Assembly (NCBI RefSeq): GCF_030272615.1
Contig: NC_081411.1
Span: 180,814,977-180,878,976, forward strand
DNA from: Cryptomeria japonica
Taxonomy: Eukaryota; Streptophyta; Pinopsida; Cupressales; Cupressaceae
DNA: 64,000 bases
Direction of reading: 5' to 3'
Made by a program: the position numbers and the translations under genes. Each line of letters starts with the position of its first letter. The stretch's first letter is position 1. Below, one piece after another: positions 45,401-58,013 of the stretch. The notes beneath the pieces were generated by a model. That model saw only the letters and a program-made list of their open reading frames with translations, had not been told where the DNA came from and searched no databases.

Positions 45401-46111
45401 CTCGCAAGGTTAATAAATGAGGTTAGAAATGCTCAAAAAGTGAGCATTCTTAAGCTTCTTGGCAAAAGGTTAAGAATGCTAAAAAACCGAGCATTTCTAA
45501 CCTTCTGTTTCAACGAATTATCCTCTAGACCTTGGAAACCATTGATCATAGAGAGGAATCAAGGAAGAATGTAATCAACGCTTTTAGACAACTTTTTATC
45601 ACAAATGACCAAACATATTAAAATAATTTAAAATATTAAATTATTATTTAAGAAATAATTTAAATATTTTAAATTTATTGCTTTGGATGGAGAAAAATGA
45701 CGTAACTTTCAAATGGTAGGGAGTTAGGTCGTGAAATTTGAAACACGAATCAATGACAAGGAAATAAGTCCATACAATTATTTACATCTCATGATGAAGC
45801 CTAGGATGAGATATTTTAATTATTTTGGGGCAACGGACACCAAAAATTGAAAGTTTAAAATATGACAAAGTATGAACTGGGTTTAGGTGAAAGTTGGCCA
45901 TGTGATATAAAATGATGCTTAGATCTTGACTATCGACTGATTTCCCTCAATTTGTGATAACTTTTAAAATTCTTCCATTTTTCATATTTTGACTAGTGAT
46001 GAGCTTGAACAACACGCTCATTTCTTATGCATAAACACACGTTGTCCCTTCATTTAACATTGCGATCGATTTGAAATTCAAATTTTAGGTATGCCAAATA
46101 TGGGGAAAACA
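42421..46111 (-). repeat. 5' LTR of element F (right copy)
   Basis: The fuller copy, 3691 bp; it keeps the block (about 44780-45030) deleted from the left copy. It ends TATGGGGAAAACA, followed by the ATATG duplication. The two LTRs differ at many positions, so the insertion is old. Confidence 0.88.
43600..45292 (-). pseudogene. PPR-protein-like fragments inside F's 5' LTR
   Basis: The fuller copy of the PPR-like region. Minus-strand stretches include HIPTFSNILLACGK (like TFASVLPACAK), CHLEEWNTMIIG (like VVSWNTMIAG) near 44840 and CRSIEKMCGEFNRKP near 44690. Order and spacing fit the start of successive PPR units. The reading frame is repeatedly broken. It could alternatively be a chance match to a degenerate repeat, but three independent PPR signatures in order argue against that. 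Confidence 0.5.
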
Positions 46112-48313
46112 ATATGTGTATGTATACATCCTAAATTGGTCCCCCCCCTTTTATGCCATACATCATAAATAGGTCCATCCCCTTTTAAGCCATGATGTAC
46201 ATCCTAATTTAACTATGTACACATATTATATAATTTATAGATGTATATTATTGATTGTTTCATTGTAAATTGCTTATGTGTATGTATTAAATCGATCTTG
46301 TTTCATGTAAATTACTTAATATGTACATATAAATTGTTGTGTTTATTATATATGTCAATTGCCTTGAACATGTTGTTATATGGAGCCTAATTAAACTCAA
46401 AGGCTAATTTCCCCCCAAATTATTTAACGAGGGTTTGGGCACAATGCCCCCAAGGTGGGGTCGAGGGGTAGTACCTTGCAAGCCCAAATTAATTTTAATA
46501 TTTTATAAAGGCATCAAGTGTTATTTTTATATTGGCTGACATATTGTGACCCTAATTTTGTAATTGACATAAGTCTTGATAAAATGGCTAAGGGTTAGGG
46601 TTTCCATAAAGAATTTTATAGCATTTTTCAATAGAATTAACTTCCAAGAGATTCCTGGTTGTAATCAGTTCGATTTACTAGATAATAATATTACTCTCTT
46701 TTTAGTGGATGTAGCCCAATTTTAGGTGAACCACATTAAAATTGTCTCCTCTTTGTTATTATTTATGTGTGTGTAACATGGAAATATTTCAAGAAAATAT
46801 CTACAAGATTGATTTGTTTCCACAATAATATAAACCTACATGAAATTCCAAAATTACCAATGAAACATATAAAAAAGAAATAATCAAAACAGTAAACCTT
46901 CACTTGCTGTCTCATTGTGTCCTATCATCTTTGATCTTATTGTAGATGTTGCTCTCAGATTGTACTGGTTGTAGCTTCCAAGATGAAAAATGATGAATGG
47001 ACTCTTGATAATTGGATGTTGTATGAAAAGTTAAATGATTATGCAAAGCTATATGAAAATGATTAAGCTAAAATGTGAAAGGCACATTGTAAATTGCTAA
47101 AATGCTTGATTGTTAAAACTCGTGTGAATGCAAGATAGCTCCTAGATGACTACTAGCTCTAAAATGATTAGGAAATGCCCTTTTAAAAGATTTTCATGAG
47201 CAAAAATCCAATGTGGTTGAGATCAATAGTTGAGATTCAATATTGCAAGATTGATGGCTATAAAGAGATTGGTTGAAATGTGAGAGAAAATGGGAGAATA
47301 TGTTCCTCCTACACATGCAGGATGAAGGAAAAGGTGGAATGAGAAGCCAAGTGTCAGAAGGCTCACCTTGACTGGAGTTGAAGACTTGAAGGAATATAGG
47401 ATGGTTGGAGAATATTTAGGGATGTTGAGACAAGTGGACTCAACTTCCTCCCAAGTTGTAGGCATGTTAGAGAGAATATAGAAGAATTGAAAATGTGTGT
47501 AGGTACACATTATTTTATTTGGGATATGGAAGTTGAAGATAAATATGGCTATTAATATTTTTCTTATCCACAAAAGTGTGAGTTGGCAAGATTGAGTACT
47601 GTGGAGATGAGGTGACTTGGAAAAAGAGATTAAATAATTGTGGAATTATTTAATTAATGGAGACTTTAGAAAAATGCATAGTGCATGATTAAATATTAAA
47701 TATTTAATAAGATTGAATTAGAAGAATGTCTTAATGAATTAAATTAATTAAAATTTTCAATTTAATTGTTTAATAGAGGAATAAGAATTAAAATGAATTG
47801 AATAATTAAACTTTTCAATTTAATTATTTAGTAAAAGAATTAACATTAAATAAATAGTAAATATCTATTTAATTATTCATAACCAAATTTGAGTGTATAC
47901 ATTTTGCCCATCTTTGTTCAAATATTGTTGGAACAACATTGTTTCAAAGAAAATCAAGTCTTGATATTTTTGCCCTTGTTGGTGATAAAATTCCAATAGT
48001 GTGCCCCCTTGGGAGATTGATCATGAAATTTTGAAAAATTTTGATTGAGCGATGAATATCATGATAAATTGATGAAAGGATTTGATTAAAATGCCCCTAG
48101 AAATTAAATTTTAAAAAATAAAATTGGCCCTCATATTTAAAAATTAATTACACCCTTATTAAATCAAAAAGGTTATTATATTAATCTCATTGGGCCCATT
48201 TCCACCTCATTTGTAATTTGTCTTTTTGAAGAGTGAAATTTGGAGAGCTAGCTCAAGTGTTGAGTTGTTAGGATGGTGGTCCCCTATGCAAGTCATTGAT
48301 TCAAGCAAGTACA
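46112..48313. other. Non-coding AT-rich region, perhaps the 5' LTR of the PMD element
   Basis: It begins with the microsatellite remnant and a 34-bp tandem duplication (46126-46159, 46160-46193). TTTGGGC (46434-46440) and GCCCAAA (46482-46488) form a stem around GC-rich sequence. From 47630 to 47890 the DNA is rich in AATTAAAT repeats. It ends in CA at 48313 just before a PBS-like sequence, so much of it may be an LTR; its start and partner were not found. Confidence 0.4.
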
Positions 48314-48314
48314 A

Positions 48315-48327
48315 TGGTATCAGAGGC
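48315..48327 (+). promoter_or_regulatory. PBS-like sequence before the PMD gene
   Basis: TGGTATCAGAGGC matches the initiator tRNA-Met complement for eleven bases, then carries one extra G. With CA ending at 48313, it suggests an LTR boundary. Confidence 0.55.
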
Positions 48328-48449
48328 CAGTTGTGTATCAACCCCTGATAGGTAGCCTAGAAACTTGATCTTTGTTTTGAATTTGTAGGATTTTTCTCGA
48401 TTTTTGCATGTTTAGGCTGGGTTTTGAAAATTTTCTGATTTTTTCAACC

Positions 48450-48760
48450 TTGTTTTAACGCTTTCATTTTTTTTAGCGCATTTATCTTGTTTGTTAGCGC
48501 TTTCATTTTTGTCACACATTTGTCTCAAGTTGTCATGTCGTTGTTGATAGTTTTCATGCATTTACCTTTGTAGCGTATATCTTAAATTTTTTCTCACTTA
48601 TGTTAGGTTTTGTAGTACATTTACTTATTATAGTGCATTTAGTGAGGGTTTTCAATCTTTCAACTATTTTGCTAGTGCATTCACATGTTATAGTGCATAT
48701 GAGCCTTTTGATAGTGCACTTATTATGTTGTGTAGCGCATATGTTTTATTTGGCCGAAAT
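48450..48760 (+). repeat. Leader with repeated TAGCGCAT-like motif
   Basis: Variants of (T)AGCGCATTT or AGTGCATT recur at least eight times in about 300 bp between the PBS-like site and the PMD frame. The function is unknown. Confidence 0.45.
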
Positions 48761-48961
48761 ACTCATTTTAGTCATGCATTTGTTAATTGTAAATATTTTT
48801 TGATGAATATTTGATGATTTGATAATATTTGATCTGATTGTGATGAAGCTCAAAGAGACCAATTTAGTCTCTGATGACGATCTTGATAGATAGATAGGAT
48901 AGATAGATTGATCATGGATTCCTTGATAGATAGGATAAATGAATTGATAAATGATGATTGA

Positions 48962-50120
48962 CTTAGACAACATTGTTTGCATAAACAAGGGAGATTATAT
49001 GTGATTCAGTGTCATGAGCATTTTTTGTCTATGCGACATTTAGAACCAGAGTTAGATGCTGCAACATTGAGACATATTGATGCATGTGGTTTGATACTTC
49101 TCCTGTACATGCCTGATATCAAGATAAATAGGGGATTGTTGACAACTCTTGTAGAGAGGTTGCATAGCGAGAGTAACTCCTTCCACCTCCCTACTGGCAA
49201 GATCAACGTGACCTTGGAGGATGTATATAAAATATTGGACATTCCTATTGTTGGTGGGCTTGTACAGTATGACCACCATGAGATGGGTAGGACAATAGTG
49301 TTGAGGACTATTTTTGGTGATGAGTCTATCGATGGCACGAAGATCAGATGGGAGGATATGTTGATGCATTATGATACTCTTCCTTCCATTTTTGGCTAGA
49401 TTATATTTGGAGGTTTTATTTGCCCAGACAGGAGATCACAAAGATTGTCAGTTGGTTGGGGTAGGATTTTGTTGAGTATGATGCAATATTAGACTAGATA
49501 CGCTTGGGAAGTTTGTATGTTTTCTCACTTAAACATGATATTCACTAGGTTGTATATGATGGTGCAACCAGTTTATCTTCAGTTGTCACTCTCCTACAGG
49601 TTTGGTGTTGGGAGCATATTGCTATCTGCTGACCTGTTCATGATAGGGTGCGAGGAGATGGACTGAAATACAATTATCTATACCGTGGCATGATTACCCA
49701 ACACAAGTTGGGTAAGATTGAGTATTGGTGATGGGTTTTGGATTCCATGGACTATAGTGTGGAGACCATATGTAGAGTGTGAGCCATGGATGGATGATGC
49801 TCAATTATTACCAGTTATTATATAGACCAAATACTTGATTCATTAAAATCCTTTTGTGATTGACAGGTAACTTATTCAGAGAGTACTTAGGAAGTTTGGC
49901 AAGCCACAAGGTATGCCATAGGGTGTTGCCTTGTATGCATGAACATACAAGGATAGGCAAGATTGGGGGCCTTCTCTTTCTTTTGATGTAGCATATGCAG
50001 ATTTTATGGCCACACCCCTTGTTCCTTAAGATTTACATCCACATGTTCTAGATCGAGGCACTAAAAAGGAGTATTCTTGCTACTTAGTAGCTCACCCATT
50101 CCCATGGATTACAGATCTGA
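48962..50120 (+). pseudogene. Plant mobile domain (PMD/MAIN-like) protein
   Basis: The best frame (48977-49399) lacks an ATG start and is closed upstream by TGA 48959. It reads RHLEPELDAATLRHIDACGL, LLTTLVERLHSESNSFHLP, GKINVTLEDVYKILDIPIVG, the classic start of a plant mobile domain: an ERWxxETxTFHLPxGExTITLEDVxxLLGLP pattern. After TAG 49398 the match goes on in broken frames, with LLQVWCWEHI near 49595. PMD proteins include nuclear MAIN/MAIL1 and many transposon-encoded copies. With a PBS-like site upstream, this copy is probably element-borne and dead. Confidence 0.75.
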
Positions 50121-51090
50121 TAAATCCACCCCCTAGCTCAGGGGATGAGGATGATGATGAGGATGGCCTTCGATGAAGGAGGAGATGACGGTGATAGGAT
50201 GTTCAAGGGGGGGATGATGGAGAGGTGGGATAAGAGGTGGTAGGAGAGGTAGAAGACCATGTGTTCGAGGTGGACCTTTTGTGCTTAGAGGGTGAGGTCT
50301 TCCACCACCTATCACAAGTAGAGATGCAGGCAGGGGTAGAGGACGAGGTGGGCCATTATTACTTGGTCTAGGCAGAGATGGAGGGAAAGATAGGGGCTGA
50401 GGGTGTGGTTTAGATAGAGGTCGAGGGGGGAGAGGGGAGAGGTACACCTCTTTATTTTGGGCAGATTGGTCCTAATCGAGGTGTGCTAGCAGCTCATGGT
50501 GAATTTGATGAGGAGAGTTTTGAGGATGATGTGTCATTTATTAGGTGCTAGATCACCATGATAGCATAGGTGGATGCTCCAATAGGTGGTGACATATCCC
50601 AAAGATAGGTGGGAGGGAATAGAGAGGATAAGATGATGCAATAGGATGTGCCAGAGGCATAGGATGATACATGTGATTTGAGAGAACAGATTGCATAGCT
50701 CATAGCCCATATCTAGGCTCTTACTCTTGAGATATATACTGCTAGGAATGAGAGGGACACTTCTATCGAGTGGTATGGATAAGAAGAGAGAATGCTCCAG
50801 CATATATAGCATGATGGCACTAGAGGTCTCAGTGTAGAGATGGTGAGGGAGATGGTTAGTACTTGGAAGGAGATCAGTCATTGACATAGTCTATATGAGA
50901 GTGTAGTTCCTCCCAGTCAAAGAGAAGGTAGTTATGTTTCTACACAATGACCATCCAGACTGCAGATTGAGAGTGGTGGAGTTATGGGGCCACCTCACCG
51001 AGATCGAGATCCCAAGGTAAGAGCATTTGGTAGTGCACAACCCTCTTGTTAGAGACATACTGATTCAGAAGGCAATGCCACATGATGTAT
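50121..51090 (+). pseudogene. Arg/Gly-rich and coiled tail of the PMD gene
   Basis: 50150-50450 is low-complexity G/A-rich DNA encoding RGRG-like runs (for example GRGRGGPLL). Then 50500-51060 reads as a charged, helical segment with several stops. In transposon PMD genes the domain is often followed by such tails. The minus-strand proline-rich frame over it is an artefact. Confidence 0.4.
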
Positions 51091-52480
51091 CTTTAGACTT
51101 AATTCTTTTTAATGTTGTATCATGGGACTTTGTACACTATTGATGATTTTTTTATATCATTATAAACTTGGACATTTATGATTTATGATGATATGGATAA
51201 ATTTATGGACTCTATATAATGCTACTCTATGATTTTTACTTTGTTATTCATTCATGATGATGTTGTGATGATGATTTTATTATAATATATATGATGATGA
51301 TTTTTCTCTATATGCATTAATTATTGGATGATATGATCTACATGAATGATACTTTGATTATGATTTCATGCTTTTTTATGTGATATGTTGATGATTCTAT
51401 AATACCAAAATGATTATTTAACATCTTTTTATATGCGTATGATGATACTTATAATGAAATGCTTATAATGATGATGATTCTCATGTAATGTGTTATTACT
51501 ATGGATTTATATGATGATGTAAAATGATATGATGATACATGAAATTATGTTATGCAATGCAATACTATCTGTAAATGCAAATATGCCTAATGATTATGAT
51601 AATGAATCTGTGAACTAAATCAATGATTAATGAACCTAAATGCAATGAACTTAATGCAAATGTTTTTTATTGTCCAAGTATACTCAATCATTATTTTTCA
51701 ACCGTTGATAATGAATGATAAGGATGCTTATAATGCAAATGAAAACTATTGATCATGAATGATAAGGATGCTTATAATGCAAATGATAATGAACACTTTA
51801 AAAATGAAAATACAAATGCAAAGACCTACCTAAATGATATTGTCATCTTTTCTGCATTTTGGAACAATTCTTTAATTCATCATTAAGCTTTTAAAATTTT
51901 GTAAGAAAATACAAGCACCTAGGTACAATTATCCCAAGATGACCCAAGTATCTCTTACATGGATTTTGATTTAGAAAATTAATAGAAGCATATAGGTATA
52001 AGGAACCAAGATGACCTGAGTATTTCTAGCATAACAAACAAGGATTATCCCCTTCCATATATGACTCGGCACGTCCTTTATGATCTTGTATCGATCATGT
52101 CCTTAGACAAGTACATACATTACTAAGTGATAAATCACAAACAATAGACAAAGAAAAATAACCATGCCCCATTATAGCTCCTCTAGTCTCAGGCATCATC
52201 GAGTTACATAGGGAACATAATTAATGAAAATCAAAATACAAACATTAAATCATGAATGTCACATGTATGTTCTCTTAGTCAAAATAGATATAATCATCCC
52301 GATTAATGATTGTTGATATCAATTGTCATGTTCCTGTTGAATCTGCGAAGTTTGAGTTTCACGATTCGATTTTATCTATGTCCTGATCTTGTTTTTGTTG
52401 TCTTACTACTTGTCTATTTTTAAAATCCATTTTTTAATTTTTTTTCTAAGTTTTCTGATGTTTTTGTACTTTTCAAGCTT
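51091..52480. other. ATGATG-rich, non-coding region; possible 3' LTR of H
   Basis: Dense GATGAT and TTATGATG low-complexity sequence to 51560, then AT-rich DNA. A 32-bp unit is duplicated at 51711-51742 and 51755-51786. Part is probably the 3' LTR of gypsy element H, which must lie left of its PPT, but I found no matching 5' LTR. Confidence 0.4.
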
Positions 52481-52490
52481 TCAATGTTTC

Positions 52491-52518
52491 CCCCAGCTAA
52501 GTTGAAGAATTTCCCCCA
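52491..52518 (-). promoter_or_regulatory. Polypurine tract region, element H
   Basis: Minus-strand CTGGGGGAAA occurs twice, 26 bp apart, downstream of the integrase gene. It is the likely plus-strand primer site. Confidence 0.5.
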
Positions 52519-52859
52519 GATAGAAACAAACTTTATTATGGATATACAGGGATGGTCAAAACATGGTGAGACAACTACACCTGATTATGTACAAAGGCTT
52601 TATTATGAATATACATAGATGCAATGGATGGATGCAAAAATAAAATATGAACTCATAGATAAAAGAGCCAGCAAACAGATAGTGCTTGTTTACCTAGTTT
52701 TCAGCATCTTTTTTTATTGCATTTTTCCTTATATTTGATTTTTTCAGTGGTTTTTTTGGTAGTTTCCCCTTTTTAACTTTTTATGGGTTTTCTTTTTTCA
52801 CTTTTCTAGATTTTCTTGTTTCTTCAAACATATAACTTTTTTAGGTTCATGGTATTGAT

Positions 52860-53990
52860 TGCTCTTCGAACCATTCAACCATTGGTGTAGATATCCTGTA
52901 AGCTCCAAATTTGTATGTAGCTACTATGATATAAGGACCCACTTAGTTTGGTTCAAACTTTCCCTTTTTCTCTCTATCTTGCTAGTTGCGTGGATTTTCT
53001 CTTAAAAAAAGATCTCCTAACTAAAATACTTTAGGCTTAACTTTGTGATTGTAGCTTCTCGCTATTCTTTGTTGATATGCTTTTAAATGGTCTAAAGCAT
53101 TATGGCAACATTCTTGTAACAAGTCCAATTCTTGCAACCTTGATACTTTTCATTTGTCATCTGGAATGAGTCCCTTGAGTGACACACATAGAGAAGGTAT
53201 CTCTACTACAATTGGTAAGATTTGTTCTGATCCATACACAAGGCAATTTGGAGTTGCTCCAGTTGGTGTTTGAATGTGATTGTGATAAGCTCATAGAGCA
53301 GGATTCAACTGAACATGCTAGTCCCTACCAGCCTCATTAATTGTTTTCTTCATGATTTTGAGAATTATTTTATTGGATGCCTCAACTTGACCATTCCATT
53401 GTTGATAGTATGGTGTCAAGAATCAATGTTGGATTTGGAATCTTTCACATAGTTCTTGCACATAATCTTGATTTTTAAAGGGTCTTCCATTATAAGTGAT
53501 AATAGAGATGGGAACACCATAGTGATAAATGATATAATTAAGGATGAAGGATGCAATTTGTTTTCTTGTCGCTGTTGTTAAAGGCACCACTTAAATCCAT
53601 TTAGTGAAATACTCAGTTGTAGTCAAAATGAACTTGTGTCCATTTGAAGATGGAGGATTACTCTTTCCCACCAGGTCCAGTCCCCATTGAGAAAATGACC
53701 ATGATCCTGCCAAAGGATGCAATTCTTGTGGTGGTGCATGGATAAGATTGCCATGAATCAGACATTGTTTTCACTTTTTAATATATTTGAAGGAATAGCT
53801 ATCCATAGTAGGCCAATAATAACCCAAATGAATGAGTTTCTTAGCCAACGTAAGACCACTTGAATGTGTACCACAAAAACCTTCATGGACTTCTTTTAGA
53901 GATTTTTTTGATTCTTCATGTTCGAGACACCTTACACAAGTGTTCTCTAGATCTTGTCTATAAAGGATATCGACAATAATGGTGTAACAG
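52860..53990 (-). pseudogene. Integrase, element H
   Basis: The HHCC zinc region is partly kept (HLGYYWPTM; the first Cys of CxxC is a stop-adjacent Lys). The core reads QWGLDLVGK (first Asp), then ITYNGRPF, where the usual second catalytic Asp of DNGRPF is Tyr, then WNGQVEASNK (Glu kept). The C-terminal end reads GPYIIVATYKFGAYRI. Several stops. The enzyme would insert cDNA into chromosomes; here it is inactive. Confidence 0.8.
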
Positions 53991-54010
53991 GATGATTGAC
54001 AGATAAAGTT

Positions 54011-54733
54011 TCACTTCTGATTTTGAGATAGGTTGGCAGGAAGGATATTATCTTTTAAGTACATATAGGTTTGGCTATATAGTGAGGCATCAGTTTTAGA
54101 TATATTGCAGATGATTTGGACATTATGGGAATCAAGGGCAAAATAAAAGATTTCTTCCACCAGGAATTCATAATGCTCTTGATTCTCTTCAGTTTGTATA
54201 AGGGATACTATTATCACCATGACATTTGCTACTTTATTCATATTCCTTCGAATATGAACAAATGTGATTTCAGTAAAGTATTTCTTGGACTCTTCAACCA
54301 ATTTCTTGTAGGGCATCATCTTATCATCTTTGGTTTGATATTCATCATTTATCTAGTTGATAATCAGCTGTGAATCTCCATAGACATTTAGCTCTTTGAT
54401 ATTCCATTCAACAGCCATATTTATACCAATGATTAGTGCCTCATATTTTGTAGTATTATTTGTACATGGGAAGCATAACCTATGTGATTTGGGAATAGTG
54501 TGACCCTTAGGTGTTATAAATAAAATTCTTGCACTTGATCCATATTGTGTGTAGGAGCCATCAAAGAACAACTCCCAAGCCTTTGTGCTGATAGTGAGAA
54601 CCTCTGCATTAGGAAGCTCAATATGTAAGGGTGCCTCATCACACAAGGGTTCTTCATCTATTTGATATGAAATCACTTGTCCTTTTATAGCTTTTCGATC
54701 AACATACTTAATGTCAAACTCACTTAGCACCAT
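54011..54733 (-). pseudogene. RNase H (Tat-type second domain), element H
   Basis: It reads LSEFDIKYVDRKAIKGQVIS, then WELFFDGSYTQYGS (catalytic Asp in FFDGS), TKYEALIIGI (Glu) and YGDSQLIIN (Asp). A stop after LIIN is followed by the continuation MPYKKLVEESKKYFTEITFV, NMNKVANVM. In this family the last Asp of NxxAD is Asn here. Tat elements carry this extra RNase H after the first. Confidence 0.8.
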
Positions 54734-54759
54734 GAACCATTTGGCTAGTCGTCATGTTA

Positions 54760-56100
54760 ATGTTGCCTTGCTGAGAAATATTTTAGCAGGTCAATTTTCG
54801 CAATCAACTTAACAGAGTGTGTGAACATATAATGTCACAACTTTTGGGTTGTGAATACCAGTGTCATGCATGCTTTCTTTACTGTTGTATAATTTATCTC
54901 ATAACTGACCAAGGTTTTGCTGATATAATATATTACTCTTTCTTTCCCTTCATTATCATGTTGTGCTAGGAGAGCTCCTAATGACGTATTTGTTGCTGAG
55001 ATGTAGAGAAAAAATGGTTTTCCATTAATTGGTTATGCTAGTACTAGTGGATTTACTAGATATTCCTTTATTTGCATGAAAGCTTCCTCATGTTTGGCAT
55101 CCCATCTAAATGGAATATTTTTGTGTAATAAGTGAGTAAATGAATGACATCGATCAACTAACTGAGATATGAATCTTCTCATTGATTGAAATCTCCCTTG
55201 TAGAGAATTGACTCATATTCTTTAGAGATTTTATTTCCATTATAGCTTATACTTTCGCTGGATCAACTTCTATGCCACGAGCATATATGATATACCCTAG
55301 GAGTTTTCCTGATGTAACTCCAAAAGAACACTTTCTTGTTTAGTCTCAACTTATATTGTTCCAGTCTATCAAAAATATTGTCTGAGATCTCCAAATGCTC
55401 TCCTCTATTATTTGACTTTGTCAGTATACCATCTACATAATCTTCCATGAAGGTATGCATCATATCATGAAAAATAGTTGTCATAGCTCGCTGGTAAGTA
55501 GCTCTTGCATTCTTGAGCTCAAATGACATTATGTTTCAATAGAATGTACCCCAAGGGCATGTGAAAGCTATTTTCTATTGATCCTCAGGAGCTATCTTGA
55601 TTTGGTTATGCCCTAAGAATCCATCCATTAAATATAACATTTGATGTCTTGTTGTGAGATCTATGATGATATCAATCTTGGTAATGGAAATTCATCCTTT
55701 GGACATGCTTTGTTCAGTCCCTCAAATTTGTGTACACTCTGATACTTTTGTCTGGTTTTGATATAGGCACAATAGTTGACACCTATTATGAATATGCGAC
55801 TAGTCATATGAACCCTACATCCAATAGTTTCTTCAATTCTACTTTGACAAGAAGAGATATATGAGGATGCATCTTTCTGAGTTTTTGTTTAAATAGTTTG
55901 GCTCTTTGAGTGACATGAAGATGATACATATTGAGATTTGGATCAAGTCTTGGTATATCAACATATGACCAAGCAAAGTTGATTTTCCTTTTTCTAAGAA
56001 CTCAGTAAAGTTATGTCTTTCTTGTTCTGATAAGGATGCTACAGGATGAAGAATTTTGGGACTTTCTGGAGTCCCAATATTAACTGCCTCTGTAGGTTAT
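54760..56100 (-). pseudogene. Reverse transcriptase and first RNase H, element H
   Basis: Segments in order: HNFTEFLEKGKS, ITKIDIIIDLT, LMDGFLGHNQIKIAPEDQ (first Asp), MSFELKNARATYQRAMTTIF, and MEDYVDGILTKS. The catalytic YVDD has become YVDG. The thumb continues with DRLEQYKLRLN. RNase H remnants follow, heavily broken. Stops are spread throughout. Confidence 0.8.
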
Positions 56101-58013
56101 ATCGGAATAGTCGATCTCTCTTGAAAATATTCTGGCAGAGTGTCAAATCGTCTATCTTTTGGTGCCTCAAGGAGGTTGTCACCATCAGATATGCCCTTCA
56201 TTTAATCTTTTGATTGATCTAATGTTACCATCAAATGGTTTTTGGCATTAGACCTTCTTCTTTGTTTTATTATTTCACTTTTGTGACTGGAAGATTTGGA
56301 ACCCTCCTCACTACAAGAAGTATTACTTGATTCACTGGTGGAAGCTCTCTTTGGTGTTATAGGTTCAATAGAGTTAAGGTATACGGATATGGCATGGTCA
56401 TTTGGGAAGGTATCAATTTCAATGATTTCAGTGTTGTCCCATTCAATAAGTTCTGGATGGACTAGGGGTAAATCATCCACTTGATCAGTCTCAAAGGTCT
56501 CAATGGTCATCACATAGTTGTCAAAGTTTTGAGGTATGTTGGTCGAGTTAAGGATTTCACTCTCTTCTGGATATACTCTCCCAGTCACTCTCCAATTAGC
56601 TCTAGCAAATTTAGAGTGAGTAATTTGTGATTCACCCTCAAGTGATCTATTTGCTAACATTTGTCCCTCAAACAAATGAATCATGTCAACATGTATATCT
56701 TTTTGCTAACACACCTTTTTAGAATTTGTCTCAGTATTTAAGTGAGTTTCACTGCCAGCTTGTAATTGACATATTTGAGCAGGTTCTGCTACTTTTCTTT
56801 CCATTTCTTGTCTTCTTTCATACTTTGCTTCCTCTAGACTAATTGTCTATTTTGTTTGGATTTCTATTAGTTCCTCTTGACTTCTTCCCTTTTTTGGTAC
56901 TTGTTGACAAGGGATTTCTTTAGGATTTGTACCATTTTGTTTTTGAATTGACTACTTTTGTCACTTTTTTTTGTTTTCCCTTGTTTTCCTCTTCTTGTTT
57001 TCTAGTATGCTCATTTTTTTGTTTAGTGGAAGTTCTTTCCTGCTCTGTAGTAACTTGCTTATTCCTTAAGCCTATTGTTTCTTCATTTTATTCTCCTAAC
57101 AAATCAGTTGGTAAGATTGGATCCCACTCATACTCACGTGAGTCTGTTTCAGAATCACTCTCTAAGATTACGCCATTATATCTGATAGGGATGTTATATG
57201 GTGAGAAGTGTTCACCGATAATTGATACAAGTTTTGTCACCTGTTTTGCCTCAGGTTCTATACTTGTTTGCACTCTTTGGATCTATTTATAAGAAACTTC
57301 TTACCTTTGAATGGAAATTTATTGTTGTTGTTAATACTCTTCTTCTCTTTGTTTTTTGATTTCTTCTTTAGCTACTTGTTGTTGTGTCAATTTTTGTGAT
57401 GATTGTTTCCTTTTTTCTATTTCCTTTTTCTATTGATGATATTGGTGATCTTGATTTTGTGTAGGTTGAGTATGGTTTCCATTCCCAAGTCCATATTTAT
57501 AATAATCTTGTTGTGTGTGAGGTTTGATTGGTTCTGTGATTCCTTCTTAACACTTGCCAATAGGGCCTTTTCCTTTGTATCCCAATCTTTGCATGACTCT
57601 GGATCCATTACCATATTGTTATGTAGGAATAGTGACTTTTAAAGTTACTACTCTAATCTCTTCTTTAACCTTATATAGCCAATTAAGGATGTCTTTGTCT
57701 TGAAATTCTTTTAATATTGTCTCGGCTCTAACAAATGCTCCATCAAATTTTTTAAAAGATTTTTGTGGGATTTGTGATTGTGAACTTGTCAATTTTCCAC
57801 AAGATTTTGGAGAGAGTGGTAAAGTTTGAAAAGAATACTTTCCCATTACTTCATCATTTAATTTTAACTTTTTATCAAAATTTTCTAAGGTTGACATGAA
57901 TGATATCTCTTGAGATCACACATTAGGAGATATTGCTTCTCTATTATAAGGTATTGTTGCATCTTGAGTTGGTTTCAAATTGCTACAATATTGAGTTGTA
58001 TCTTCTGTAATTG
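56101..58013 (-). pseudogene. Linker between protease and RT, element H
   Basis: A long, low-similarity region with open stretches at 57897-57417, 57273-57088 and 56684-56202. It is acidic and Ser-rich (ESDSETDSREYEWDP; SSNTSCSEEGSKSSSHKS). Tat elements often carry a long spacer here; I recognise no domain. Confidence 0.6.

Noticed and set aside
50133-50447. Proline-rich minus-strand frame
   Set aside because: Antisense of the G/A-rich region encoding RG runs on the plus strand; low complexity only.
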